Positions 21,561-34,599 of a stretch of 64,000 nt of DNA are shown here, one piece after another. Where the stretch lies: positions 17,512 to 81,511 of the forward strand of contig CAUDNR010001269.1 in the NCBI GenBank assembly GCA_958430865.1, written 5' to 3'. Source of the DNA: Entrophospora sp. SA101. Lineage: Eukaryota; Glomeromycota; Glomeromycetes; Entrophosporales; Entrophosporaceae. The position numbers and the translations under genes were made by a program. The number at the start of each line of letters is the position of its first letter. Positions within the stretch are counted from its first letter, which is position 1. The notes beneath the pieces are model-generated. The model saw nothing but the letters and a program-made list of their open reading frames with translations. It was not told where the DNA came from and ran no database searches.

Positions 21561-24500
21561 ATGGGCTCATTACCCCTTTTTAATCAATGGTTTATATGGC
21601 TTTTTGCCTTGACAACATGGATAATATGTGTTAATGGTAAATTATTATTTTCATTCAATTTCAAAACCATAACTCAAACTTAAAAATATTAATTATTTAT
21701 ATCTTTTTCAGCTGATAGTTATTCATCAAACCCTTTGACATATTTGGAATTTGTTAGTGATCCTAGTATAGATATACTTCCTAGAAATAGATTTGAGTCA
21801 CACAATCAAGAATATTTAATACAAGATTTAGATGATAAATCATTACGACATGATGACTCAATGCGTATACGATTTATAGCGTTTAATAGGACATTTAATC
21901 TTCATCTTGAACCTCATTACGATTTATTACATCCCGAAGCCACCATCACCATACACCATGCAGACGATACCAGCACCACAACACGATTACTACTTGACGA
22001 TCATAGGTTGTATAAAGGATATTTATTAGATGTTAAATTTACCGATAAACGATTAACTGAGGATATGATTGGTTTAAAGAGAAAATCCTTATCAGAAGAA
22101 CTTTTTGGTTCTGTTGGTGTCCTTGGTTGGGCAAGTATTCATGTTCACGATGATGGAAGGTAATTATTATTATTAACTTTGAAAAAAAAAATTTTTTCAA
22201 TGTAATATTTAACAATAGCAAATTAATTGTAATTTTTTTTTTTTAAGTCGATCAAACAGGAAACCAATATTTGAAGGCGCATTTTCCTATAATAATGATA
22301 TATATCATATTAAAACTATTGAGAATTTCAAAATAACCCGGTTTAGAGATGATCCAGCAATACCCAATCTTTCTGCACGTCATATTAATCATCGTTATGC
22401 TACAATGGTTATATTTCGTGATTCTGATATAAAAAATTCTGATCATAATCGAAGATCTTTAACCGATGAAAATGTACAAACTTGCGGCAGCGATGATATT
22501 CTTGGTATCAAAACTAACAGAAATGACCATCTTTTAACTCATACTGATGAAAATTCTAATCCACTTTCTCCATGGTGGAAAAGATTGGACTTTAGTTCAA
22601 ACATAAAAGGAAACTTGGATGTTTCCTATCATAGTAATAGTAATAATTTATTTAAAAGAGGTGCGTCAGGTTGTCCAGATGCTAGAAAAGTTGCTTATAT
22701 GGTTTGTTTTTATTCTTTAACTTCATTTATTTTATACACTTATCCCCCCAAAAAAAGAACTCTTCTAATCAAGTCATTTATCCTATCAATGAATATTCAT
22801 TCAAAAAAAAATGTGTTTAGGGTGCAGCCGCTGATTGTACATATGGTATGTTATAATATTATTGTCGGTTTTTAATTCTAATTATATTATAAATTACTTT
22901 ATAAATTCAAAATAAACCTTATTTCTCTAAAAAAAACCCCTCCCTTTTTTTTCCTAGTCACTTCCTATAAATCGAGTGATGCAGCTCGAAAACAAATACT
23001 CACTGATTGGGGTACTGCATCTGCTGTTTATGAAAGAACTTTTAATGTGACGCTTGGTCTTATAAAAATTGATATACGTGATGCAGCATGTCCTGCTACC
23101 CCCGATAGTGCCGTACTTTGGAATAGAGATTGTAGTGATAGTTATTCTATAAATACTCGTTTAAGTGATTTTAGTTTATGGAGGGGAAAACTTACTAGTA
23201 AGTATATTTCCCTCGTTTATTTAACTATTTTTTTCGATATATAAAAATTTATTTTTTGGATAAATACGATCAAATTTTAATTGTTAAATATTTTATAGAT
23301 GATACTGACACAGCTTTATGGCATCTTATGTCAAAGTGCAAGTAAGTTAAAGAAAAAAAATATTATTTAGTAGTTATATCATCATCAACAACATTGATCT
23401 CATGTTATTTTAAAAAAAAATTTTTTTAACTTGTGATGCTTGCTTTTAACTAATACATATTTATAGTACTGGATCAAAAGTTGGTGTTGCATGGTTAGGT
23501 CAGCTTTGTACGATTACAGCAAATTCTCAAACCACTGGTAAATAAATAAAAACTTTTTTATATTATATTTCCATGTATTTATTATATGTATTATATATTT
23601 AATCACTCGTAATCATAATTAAAATTAATTTAGAACAAGGTACAGCGTATGTATCAGGAACTGGTGTATCAACCATAGTTAAAGATGAATGGAAAGTTGT
23701 TGCTCATGAAATTGGACATGGATTTGGTAATTAACATTAAAAGTTAATAATATTTACTAATTATAATTGTAATAGTATTTAACATTATAATAATAATGAT
23801 GATGATGATGATGATGAATTTTAGGTGCATCTCATGATTGCATAGCAGCAAATTGTCCTTGTACCAGTGCTGCTCAATGTAATTGTTGTCCATTATCCTC
23901 AACTGTTTGTGATGCCGGCGGCAAATATATAATGAACCCAACTAGCAATGTGCTTACAAATGATTTTAGGTAAAAAAAGTTTTATTTATTTATTAAGGTT
24001 ACTTAAATATATGCATATTAATTAATATATATTATTTTATTTAGTCCTTGTTCAATTCAAGATGTATGTAGTATGCTATTAAGTATTGGTACTTGTCTTA
24101 AAGGTTTGTATTTATATTATATTATATTATATTATATATATATATATATATGCATTCTTAAAAAGATATGAAATTTATAAATTTATAAAATTTATAAATA
24201 TACATTTAATTTTTAGATCCAAGTGATACAAATTCAAAAATTTTAAGTCAAGCTATGTGCGGAAATGGTTTAAAAGAAGATGGCGAAGAGTGTGATTGTG
24301 AGTAATAGTTAGTTACTAATTATATACATATATATATATATTCAATATTCTTTACTCAAAATAAAATTTTATATAAACAGGTGGCACTGATTGTCAAAAT
24401 GATCAATGTTGTGATGGCACTACTTGTAAATTCAAACCTGGTGCTGTATGCGCGTAAGTTGACTATTTATTTTGATTGCTAGAATAATTTAATGAATAAA

Positions 24501-26171
24501 GTATTCATATAACTAACAATTTGTATGCAAATTCACATGTATATACTTGTAGTGATTCAAACGATCTGTGTTGTCTAAATTGTAAATATAAAACTGCCGG
24601 TATAGTTTGTCGACCACCAACTTCTAATTGTGACATAAGCGAAGTATGTACTGGCACGTCTGGGGATTGCCCTGTGGATAAACACATTGATGATGGAACT
24701 ACTTGTGGCACAAATCTTGAATGTGCCGGTGGTATATGCACTTCAAGAGATGCGCAATGTAATGTACGCGGTTCTAAAATGGGTATCACCAAAGCATGCT
24801 CATCTGTTGAATCCACGAGTTGTGTAATAAGTTGCTTAAATCCTAATGATACTCGTTCATGTCTTGAAATGAGTGGATATTTTGTGGATGGGACACCGTG
24901 TGGTCTTGCTGGCAGATGCAATAAAGGACAATGTGCTAATGGATCACTATGTAAATTATTAATTAATCAATCAATCAATTTATTTATTCAAGTAATTTGC
25001 AAATAATAATGATGATATCTTCTTTTAATGTTAAAAAAAGTTCAAGCTATAGGATCTTGGATAGCAAAAAACCTAAAAATAGTTATTCCTGTTGGAATAA
25101 TTATCGGGCTTATGATATTAGTTTGGTATGATATTGATTATTGTCGTTATTATTGTCATTATTACTATTTTTCTTTCCTCTCTTTTAAAAAATGAAACTA
25201 AAAAAACTTTTCCCCCAATAAATAGTATATGTAATTGCGTTTATCGTTCTCGTAAAAAGCGACGCTTGGCAAAAAATAAACTGTCAATATCATCGACTGA
25301 TAGCTCCAGATATCTTTATTCTCCTGTAAATCCATCCCACACAACTGCCAATCTATCCAGAAGCAACCGCATCGCAACCGGTGATAATACTCCTACTCCA
25401 AGTGGATGGGTTGACCCTACACCTTACAATGGACCCAAATCACCCCCTGAAACACATCGAAACGTACCCGCCTCATCACAGCCACGCGAAAGGATAGTGC
25501 CAATGCCAGATCCTTATCATTATAATCGATCTACGGATCGGTTATTTCCTGGCTCATCATCTTCTTCTTCATCCTCATTATCATCATCATCACCATCACC
25601 TCCACGTCCACCACCTTCAGCACAAACAACATCACATCAGGTGTACGATAATAATAACAACAACAACAACAACAACAACAATAATAATACAAGGTCTGTT
25701 TCACCACGTCAAATGTATGATAATACAAGGTCTGCTTCACCACGTCAAATGTATGATAATACAAGGTCTGCTTCACCACGTCAAATGTATGATAATACAA
25801 GGACAAATCAACCATCAAATCAAATGTATATCAATACAATGACAAATCAACCAATACAGAGACAAGATAATCAATCACCGCTGAGCGGTAATAATAGAAG
25901 GCAAAATTCACCACATCAAATGCAAATTAATACAAGAACAAATCAACCACCTTCATCACACCAACTTAATCCAAGGACCAATCAACCAATACCACGACAA
26001 GATAATCAATCGCCAATATTATCACCATCAGGCAGTAATAGAGGGCACAATTCACCACCAATACAACGACAAGATAATCACTCGCCAATATTCTCAGTAT
26101 CAGGTAATAATAATAGAGGGTATAATCAACCTGATCGTAATGAACCTTATAACAACGATCAATCAAGATAA
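21561..26171 (+). CDS. ADAM-family metalloprotease-disintegrin, copy 1 (15 exons, 1078 aa)
   Basis: A type I membrane zinc metalloprotease of the adamalysin (ADAM) family, expected to cleave or shed surface proteins. Exons: 21561-21636, 21712-22159, 22248-22701, 22821-22845, 22958-23197, 23299-23341, 23467-23537, 23634-23726, 23825-23969, 24045-24103, 24217-24297, 24381-24453, 24553-24950, 25041-25125, 25226-26171. They sum to 3237 nt in one frame. Order: signal peptide (1-25); prodomain with a cysteine-switch candidate (TCGSDD, C254) and dibasic K311-R312; catalytic domain with HEIGHGFGASHD (477-488) and Met-turn M520; disintegrin domain (about 563-650, EECDCG, CKFKPGAVC); Cys-rich region; one helix (about 749-763, IPVGIIIGLMILV); and a 315-aa tail. 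The tail has Ser and Asn runs and three copies of NTRSxSPRQMYD. All catalytic residues are present. An identical copy lies at 46732. Confidence 0.9.
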
Positions 26172-26408
26172 GATGAAGTTAAAAATTATAAAATTGTCAT
26201 ATATACATTCACACACATATATACATAACGGGGGGTGTAAATTGTGTACAGTAATTTTTTAAAAAAGATATATTTATTTTTTGTTTAATTGTTAGAACTA
26301 TTTATGTAATAATATAATTTTATAATTTAAAAAAAGAAAGGTTTATTTAATTGTGATTTTAGAAATAACAATTAATATTAATAAAAAAACTAATAAAAAT
26401 GGTTATTT
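26172..26408. other. ADAM 3' flank
   Basis: AT-rich, no gene. A ggggggtgtaaattgtgtac segment follows a tatatacatacac repeat. Converges on the minus-strand pseudogene. Confidence 0.4.
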
Positions 26409-27753
26409 TTATTTCCTTGAATTATATTTTCGTGTGTGTGTACCTTCTTTTTTGGCTGAATCTTCAACTTTTTTTATGCCTTCATCATTGACATCACTTT
26501 TATCGTTGCTTGAAAAGTTGACAAGGATTGACTGGAATAACTTTTAATGATTTACCGTCTCAACTATGCTCATAAGAATTGCAGGTAAGATTTCCTTCAG
26601 GAAAATAAGGATCAAGCTATTTTACCTCTTTTATTAATGTCGACATCGCATATGACTCAAGAAATTCAACCGAGTAGGTAGATGGTGTAGGGGTCATTTC
26701 GAGGATCTTTGTAGGTACGAACAACTTGAGAGTACTTAGAGGGTTATCGATCTCCAGTAATTTGTTTGTTGGGTAGGTCCAACACAAATCCATTTTTCTA
26801 ACATATATTTCAAAATGGTTTTCTGTCGACATTTGTCACTGTGCTTTCATATATGATTTGACATTCAACCTTCCCTAATATTCTACCCGAGGTGGTTCAT
26901 AAATTTCACTGAAATGAAATACTGCTTGCTCTTTTATACGACATGAATGGGTGTAAATATAAACTTTGTATTTTGTCAACCTAATGGAGAATTTCACCAA
27001 CAAGTTCATTTATTTTCTCAATGTGTATATATATATTGGTTTCAAATAGTAATCGCTTACTGAACTGGCCCGGATCTTTGATTGTAACAACTAGCGCAGC
27101 ATCTTACATGAAACTGCAAATGGATTTTAGTTGATTTGACATTATTGCCACAAAACAAACAGCGAATCTAGGAAAATCAAATATATTCCAACCTGGTGGT
27201 GGAGGTCGTTTTTTGGCCCGTTGAAATAATAAGCCAATCTTGACCTCTTCCAAATTTGTAGAGTTATCTTATCAGTCAGGATAAAGTGAAATCTAGAGCA
27301 TGTTTGTGCCAATGCCAATAAACCAGATGTTGGAGAATCTTCAATGTGGCGTGTATATTTATAAAAGGCGCCGTTTGTTTTTTTGTAATTGGTTGGATGT
27401 GATTCAACCTGAAGATGATTATTATTGTTGTTATTATTATTACTGTCATTGTCCGCACAAGTTTTCTTACGCTGTGAAACTTTTTCTTTATGTGATTCTT
27501 GACAAGTAAATAGGAAGACGGATTTTATAAATAATCTTGACTGTTGCAATGTTTTTCTCTCTTTCGGTTCTAACAAATAATACTTGGCGATTTGATGAGG
27601 GAAATGAAAATTCCAATAATCAAATCATTATACCCACCAAATATAGGTTTGTACTGAAACATTATTTTTTATTCTTAAAAAAGAAAAGTCTGCCTCGAAA
27701 TCAATTTTTCAACTAGCATTTTTCTCCCGAATTTTTTGTTGTCGTTTTTCATC

Positions 27754-27792
<39 letters not shown>

Positions 27793-27850
27793 CCATCAAT
27801 AATGCCTATATCAGTTCCTAATCCTACATTGTCATCCACCATATTCTTTG
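26409..27850 (-). pseudogene. Decayed F-box-like gene, copy 1
   Basis: Minus-strand coding pieces follow one another in different frames. First FHFPHQIAKYYLLEPKERK (about 27575-27625), then an open stretch 27142-27576 with an Asn run and LLALAQTCSRFHFILTDK followed by ITLQIWKRSRLAYY. Next RLTKYKVYIYTHSCRIKEQ (26874-26982), then 26617-26832 (STENHFEIYVRKMDLCW), then a Lys/Glu-rich end (VEDSAKKEGTHTRKYNS) with TAA at 26409. The LLxLAxTCSRFHxIL pattern resembles the latter half of an F-box, the Skp1-binding module of SCF ubiquitin ligases. Several frameshifts and stops separate the pieces, more than introns can explain. A (CAT)n run near 27755 may lie in its 5' part. Confidence 0.5.
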
Positions 27851-28395
27851 AGCAATTTCAAAAAAATATTCGTTTGCTCCAATTTATGGTGCATATTAAT
27901 AATATAAAGTAGTTATTATATGGTAGATAGTCTGGTCCCCTATTAATAAAAAGTGATTTGATGAGGTTGTTAATACTAACATCAAAGATACGATGGGCTT
28001 TTGAGGGTTAAGGTTTGGTGAATTCGTTAATTTCGGCAAATTTGAAACACATCTTGAATTATTAATATTATTAAATGATGATGACGATAATGATGATGAT
28101 GATGCTGATAAAAATGATTATCACTAAATTTATGTTATACAATTTTGTTAAGGAAAGAAGGAAAGGCGTTTTTTCTAATCTGGTGCTTGTGTTGCTTTCT
28201 TATGAAGGAAAATTAGAATAGGCTTGTTATTTATTATTTCTTGACGGAAAGTATCAACTTCAGCAATTAAATCCTGTTTAAATGTTATACTAAGTTTCGT
28301 GAAACATAAAATAAAGTGAGTTTTTAAAACAATTGTTTCAATTCTTTCAAAAATAAATTAATTATTTTGAATTCTGAATTTTAAAAAATTTAATA
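27851..28395. other. D/A' junction and C2 promoter region
   Basis: No gene. Position 28019 is where block A (window position 1) begins to match. The sequence is continuous across it and again at 53189/53190, so D and A are naturally adjacent. Confidence 0.5.
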
Positions 28396-29216
28396 ATGTA
28401 TAAATACATTGAAGTTCACATTGGTGAGAAAATTAAAGTAGTAAACATCATTTGATTAGTATTTTTAATTCGCTAATTATTAAAAAAATTTTGTTAAAAA
28501 ATAGTTGAAGCAAAAGACGTTAAAGACACTGATACTATTGGTATGTGAAGTGAATATATTAATAAACAATGTATATTTGAATTATAATATTTTTTTTAAT
28601 TAAAAATAATTTAATTGATATCTTTTTATATAAATAACTAATAGGCAAAGGTTTGTATGATAAAAATTTTTAAAAAAACTCTTCCACAGAAAACCATTAT
28701 GTTAATTATTTTAATTTATTTAGGTGATCCATACATTCAATTTTGGTTTGATAGTTCTGCTACAAAATATAGAACTGATGCGAGGGCTGGAACAGCCACT
28801 CCTGTTTGGGATAAAAAATTCAAAATGTTAGTGTGTATATATATATATATATAATTCATGATAATAATTTGTTATTTCTAATATATTATTGTTATTTACA
28901 TCCTCTTTTCCTCAAAAATTTAGCAAATATGAAAATCAAAAGGTTCTACATCTTCAACTTCTAGACGATGATGTCGGCAAAGATGACATTGTAAATATTG
29001 GCAATTTTTATATAATTGTTAATTTAAAATAAAAAATTTTGCTTAATCACACAATATTTAATAACATATTATTAGATTGGTGATGCGACATTAGAGCTTA
29101 GTGAGTTTGAACGTGCTGATGATAAAAGATACGTTGATAAATGGTGTAGTGTACAGTCTAAGGATGATGCAAAATCTAATGGCGAGGTCCGTGTTATTTT
29201 AGAACTTATTGATTAG
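28396..29216 (+). CDS. Small single C2-domain protein, copy 2
   Basis: Same gene as at 378-1198, shifted by 28,018. Exons 28396-28423, 28505-28540, 28645-28650, 28724-28826, 28924-28990, 29076-29216. All splice sites, the 6-nt micro-exon and the 126-aa reading frame are preserved, with no difference noticed. Downstream it is followed by the MITE and then by unique block E rather than block B. Confidence 0.85.
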
Positions 29217-30031
29217 TTGAATGAGTGAAGTAATTATCTTTACATATTAAGTATTCCTCTTCTCTTCATATAAATATACATTTATGTAAATTATTAAATT
29301 ATTATGCTTGTATCTTTCTTGCAAATTGGAATTTCTCATGTACAAAATATCAAATAAAAATTTTTTTTTTTAAAAATTTTATTAAGTTAAAGGTTCAATA
29401 AATTTGATAGTGTCTAAACAATCAAAAAAGTTGCTACCTCCAATTCTGGTTCTTCCTCGACTGTTGAAATTAATATTGTTTATGATTAATTTTAGAATTT
29501 TATCCAACCAACACAACTAAATCAAATTGTCATGAATTATTGAAATCACCGCTACCGTCGAAATTTATAGCCTTAGAACTTACTTGTCGTGAAGCATCTT
29601 CAACTTCAAAGAATCTGCTTCTTCTTTTATGATTTTTTATATTTGGTTTGGCATGTTTTGAATTAATTCTTGTCTAATGATTTCCATCACCCCTTACATT
29701 AAGATATTTATTACTAGAGCGTAAAGCACTTTTCCAAAATTCCAAAAGTTGTTATTTATATCCAAACTTTTTTCAGTGTAAAAAAATTAATCATTATTAA
29801 AAAGTTTTTTTCGTTTTTGATTTATTTGTGAAAGGAACTTCAAATATATTAATAATATTTTTTCCGATTGTAATTATTATAAGTATTCTATATTCTTATT
29901 ATCAGAAACATCAATATGGACTTTAGAATCTTCTAAAACATTATGATTTAAAACATCTGCCTTGTTCAATTGTTTCATCATCAAAGTTCACACAGTCCAC
30001 GCAACTATTAATCAATTCGAAATTAGAGTTA
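29217..30031. other. Intergenic DNA, copy of 1199-2013
   Basis: Same content as the first A block; no gene. Confidence 0.6.
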
Positions 30032-30237
30032 CAGTCTACTCTCTCTATAACGACCCTCTCTATAACGACCACCAAGTAAAATTTCTCTATAACGAACTTC
30101 CCTTTTGTCCCCGTTTCAATTTTTTATAATTAATTTCTCTCCCTATAACGACCATCTTAATAAACTCTCTCTATAACGACCAAAAGCAGAGAAATTAGAT
30201 ATAGGGACAGAAGGTTCGTTATAGAGAGAGTGAACTG
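30032..30237. mobile_element. MITE with pogo/Tigger-like ends, copy 2
   Basis: Identical in position and sequence to 2014-2219, TA-flanked. It was carried by the segmental duplication rather than inserted independently. Confidence 0.8.
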
Positions 30238-32165
30238 TATATTTAATTTGATCGGACAAACGTCATGTGAAATAAATTTATTTAATATTTGTCATCAATA
30301 ATTGATATTTTATAACCTTCTGAATACTTTTTTATGCATATCGTTATCTTCTTCCATGTTTTTATGGCAATAAAACTACTGGTTTTATTTATATAGATAG
30401 ATGTTGATATCAATATTAATTAATGCAGAAAGAAAGGGGGCGTAATGTAACATAACTGTATTGTATATTTTATATATATTAATTATATTAATATGTATAA
30501 GACTCCGAACGAATTGAGTCAAATTTTAAAGTGACTCAAACCAGAGTTTTAAATTGATGTTATACTTTAAAAGTAAAATGTACCCATAACTAGAATAAGA
30601 TCATTTCAATGTACAGAATAGGTACTAGTGCTGAATAGATGTGGAATGAATACATACTAATATGGAAAAATATACTTTCCAATACTAATATCCTAAAAAT
30701 ATGGAAGTATTTTTGGTCTGGGCAATAAAAAAGAACATCGTGATTTGAAAAAAGATTTAAAGAACAACATCTCGAAATCTTACTATGCAAAATGGGTATG
30801 GTCTTTTTATATTGTCCAGACCCTTCTGTAGGTGAAAGTCCATTTTTTTCTATATTAATATGTATATTCCGCATTGGTATGTATTCATTTAACATTTAAC
30901 ATTAAGTTAAGATTGGATGGATATAAAAAATAAGGAAGTATCTTGCATAAAAACATCAACCGTTCTTATATATATGTATATTTTAACTTTAGTGGTTATT
31001 ATATTGGTTGCAACATTAAAGATCGTTAAACTTTATACATTTAATAATATTATTTCAATTCAATCATTAACACCAAAGGAACAAAATTAATTATTTCGCA
31101 ATAAAAGCTATTTATTTGTTTATTTTATTAATTTATGCATGCTAATTATTAATTATTTCTTTTTGTTTTTTTTTTCCTGTTGTTGTTCATTCAAATTTTT
31201 ATTATATTGTGAATATTTACATTTACTATTATTATTATTGTAATTACCAGAACTAATTCCACATGGTTTCCATATTTTTAGGTATTAGTATTGGTATTAG
31301 TATGTGAAAGCGCATTTTCCCACATTAGTATCTATTCCATATCAAAATGTGTTTGCCTGGTGCATTCCATATCAAAACACGCCTTTTCCGTATTCAGACC
31401 GCATCTATTCGGTATTAGTACCCATTATGTACATAGCCTTTTATAGGGCATAGATTTGTCAAGGTGAATTGGTTATAAGCACATTTATTTTAAAAATGCG
31501 GACATCCGTATAAAATACTAATACATTCAAGCATCGTTTTAATGGTACTGATCACCAAAATTCGTTGTAATGATCAATACAGTTTTTAATGGATGATGAT
31601 GTTGTTGAGACATTTTCAAAGGTTTTAATCGTAAAATTTTTATTTGATAAAAGAAAATTTCATCTTTATTTATACAGATTTCTTGGTGTTATTTTTTTTA
31701 TTTTAATTAAACAATTTTATTATTGTTCATTAATATTAATATTATCGTAGTCTTTTTTAAATTCGTTGTAACGCGGTTAGTACTATTACTATTTGAATGG
31801 ATGGTAATATTTGGCCTGATAAATAAAAATTCATTAATATTAAAAGAGATTCATTATAAAATGTATTATTATTGTGAATCCTATTTAATCCTTCATCCAG
31901 TAAATGATTGGTTAAATATGCAAAATGATTGATGAATTTTCAGATAGGATATTTGCTGGAGAAGTCCCATAGAACATTTTAAAAAAAAACCAATGTTCTA
32001 ATTAATGATTGAAATATTATGATAACCAAACTGATTAATAAATGAGCATTTAAAATTAATTATATAATTTGTGATGTATCAGCTATTAATAGGAATTACA
32101 TGAGACAATAAATAATCATTTTTAATTGATCCTAATGAATTATATAAGACACTGACTGATTAAAT
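30238..32165. other. End of block A' and start of unique block E, no gene
   Basis: To 31157 this copies 2220-3139. From 31158 it is unique. At about 31255-31440 repeated motifs (attccatatcaaaa, ggtattagtattggtattag) resemble diverged satellite I-type units. A 69-codon plus frame at 31723-31932 lacks any domain. The 3' flank of the convergent DRG2 gene lies at the right end. Confidence 0.5.
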
Positions 32166-34312
32166 CTATTTTTTTTTAACAACTAAATTTTTTTTTCAAA
32201 GAATTAAAAAAGTGTCAATATTTTATATAGATATGATAATGATGATAATAGTTAATAATACCTTGAATAACATCTTCATTTTCTACAATATGTGTTGAAC
32301 CCACTTTTTGTGGATTATGTTTAGTAGAAATTCCCTATAAAATAAATTAATAAATGAATATATATCAAGAAAAAAATTTTTTTTTTTGAAATTTTTATAA
32401 TCATTCATTACCCAAACCAAAGCATATTTGAATTCATCAACTAAAGAACGATGAATTACATGACACTAAATAAAAATAAATAATTTTATTATTATATGTT
32501 AAAAGTATAAGGATAAATTTGATATTTAAAATTTCTTTAACTCACCACATGTTCAACAGTTGCACCTCTCCTAACAATCAAACCACTCCCAAAATCAGGA
32601 TATTCTGTATAAGATTATAAAATTATCTCCTTTATTAATATCAAGGCACCAGAATCAATCACATGTACATTAGAAAAATACTACCTCCTCTTTTTTTAGT
32701 GTAAACTCTTAATAAATTTAAATTCTTCCAAATCTGATCAACAAGAAAATCAAGGTTCAAATCCATTTCACAACTAATGAATGAATAAATGATAAATTTA
32801 TATTAAAAAATTCATAAGAAATTAAAAAGATTAAATGCAAAATGGTTTATCATTGCAATTGAATAAACAATAATAACCTAATGACTAATGAATTAGGCTC
32901 ATGAGCTAATTTATCCAATTCTTCCAAAGTAATAGAATCAATCTTGTTATAGCACTAAATAATAATGATGTCTTGATTAATAGATTGGTTGATTGATTTG
33001 ATATATAAATAATAATAATAATAATAATATGCAATATATATGTACATATAAACAGTTAATATATTTACGATTCCCCAATACCACATCAATAAATTCATCT
33101 ACTGTAACATCTTCTCTAACCAAAACTTCTGCATTAAAGATTTCTTGAAGTAAAAATAATTTTATATATAATTAAAAACAATATTATTTTATTATAAGGA
33201 TTAAATAAACATATTATTTTATATAAAAGGATACTGTAATCATGTAAAATATGATAAACCATTTTTTCATTTAAATGATTTAATTTAACAGTGGCATTAA
33301 AGCTAATGCCACCACCTTTCTTAACCTTGAAATAAACATTTGGTTTTTCTTTATTTAATCTAATCCCCACAGCTTCTAATTCACGTTCTAATAACATCCT
33401 ATGATTAATCAATTAAAATAATATTGCATTATATTAATGTTATTAGAATATGTAATTAAAATATTTCAATACTTGAATTTATTTAATTAATTTATTTAAT
33501 TACTTTTGTTGTGTGGTTTTTGTAGCATCCAACATAATCAATATTAAATCTGCAGTCCTTGCAACAGCAATTACTTGTCTTCCTCTACCTTTACCTATTT
33601 CAATACAGAAATTGTTATTATTATTATTAAGTACGAGGCATGACAAACTTATGATTAATTAAAAATACACACATAAATATATATATGCTTATTTATTTAT
33701 TTTTGAACCTTGTGAAGCTCCTTCAATAATTCCAGGTAAATCAAGTAATTGAATATTTGCTCCATTGTATTCAATCTTGCCCGGGATACATGTTAAAGTA
33801 GTGAATTCATATGCACCAGCTTCAGAATGAGTCTTGGTGAGTCGATTAAGTAAAGTTGATTTACCAACTGAAGGAAATCCAATCAATGCAACTCGTGCAT
33901 CCCCAGATTTCATAACATCGAACCCTTCACCCTGATGATGATGAATTGGATTGTAAATCAATAAGTTTGGCTGGTTAACTAATCTTAAAAAGTTACAGTA
34001 ATAAAAGTAAATATAAAAATAATAACATTTTCTTAATTTTTCGCATGTTTGTCTTACTTTTGCACTAGAGCCCTTTGATGGTTCCAAAAGCTGCACTCTA
34101 TATTTTGCTAGTTTTGCTTTTAATAAGCCAAGGTGATATTCAGTTGCTAAAATGAATATATGTATATATTAATAATATATATATGCATCATAGTCATAAT
34201 TAAAAAGCAATAATCAAAATTTTATTATAATTAAAACAAATGTTCTACCTTTATTTTTTTGAGTACGAGATATTTCTCTTTCAATTTCAGCAATCTTTTC
34301 AAGAATTCCCAT
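32166..34312 (-). CDS. DRG2: Developmentally regulated GTP-binding protein 2 (DRG2/Rbg2), 12 exons, 365 aa
   Basis: An OBG-HflX superfamily GTPase. Eukaryotic DRG2 (yeast Rbg2) works with a DFRP partner such as Gir2/RWDD1 and associates with translating ribosomes. Exons from the 5' end: 34312-34249, 34146-34058, 33931-33709, 33594-33504, 33398-33235, 33143-33046, 32954-32878, 32773-32685, 32604-32546, 32465-32412, 32334-32262, 32182-32166. They total 1098 nt and end in TAG. The start [20 protein letters not shown] matches the family N-terminus. G1 is GFPSVGKST (69-77), G3 is DLPG (115-118) and G4 is NKID (246-249). The C-terminus has the TGS region and ends EDVIQVVKKK. The length equals the usual DRG2 length and all motifs are intact. 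It is the only clearly conserved housekeeping gene here and is not duplicated within the window. Confidence 0.93.
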
Positions 34313-34599
34313 TTTTTTTTTTTTTTTGTTAGATTGATGCAAAAGATGTATTGGTATCAGCATGTGCTAAATTGAATTGTACACCCACCTGTCACTGCCT
34401 TTTTTAAGTTTTATATATTATTTTAAAACCAAAACCCGGAATTCGAAGAACAATAATAATAAATAATAATAATAAGTTGATTGTGCGAATACGACAATTA
34501 ATAACAACAACAATAAACATAGACAACAATAACATAGTTACAAACCATACTGAAATTTTAGATCAAAGTCTTGTAACATTGACTAAACGTAAAATTGAG
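34313..34599. other. DRG2 promoter side, no gene
   Basis: A T-homopolymer directly precedes the DRG2 start, then AT-rich sequence with aataataataataa. No further feature seen. Confidence 0.4.

Larger units (their letters stand above)
13284..31157. repeat. Segmental duplication unit D+A, first copy (17,874 bp)
   Basis: It matches 38455-56328 at a constant offset of 25,171 throughout. Every comparable gene, repeat and microsatellite sits at the same relative position with the same length, so there is no net indel. The left break is between 13283 and 13284, where catgtcag becomes aatgtcag in the other copy. The right break is after 31157, where tcttttt replaces caagtta. Contents: membrane pseudogene, inverted-repeat element, polyQ pseudogene, Tc1/mariner remnant, ADAM gene, F-box-like pseudogene, C2 gene and MITE. 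Confidence 0.9.

Noticed and set aside
24505..24921. 138-codon minus-strand frame opposite an ADAM exon
   Set aside because: It is a shadow of exon 13; the plus strand carries the cysteine-rich disintegrin region.
27276..27509. Short frames antisense to or in other phases of the F-box-like piece
   Set aside because: Shadows of the minus-strand frame 27142-27576, which has the better protein-like composition.
13284..31157. A giant mobile element such as a Starship
   Set aside because: No tyrosine recombinase, terminal repeats or target duplication could be seen. The edges fall inside a pseudogene and in low-complexity DNA, so it is treated as a segmental duplication.
32750..32765. tRNA B-box-like aaggttcaaatcc
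   Set aside because: It lies within DRG2 exon 8 and cannot be folded into a cloverleaf with its flanks.
33046..33068. An earlier DRG2 donor site at 33068 (gtaaat)
   Set aside because: Using it breaks the frame with the next exon. Reading through to the donor after 33046 supplies the expected CLY segment and restores phase.
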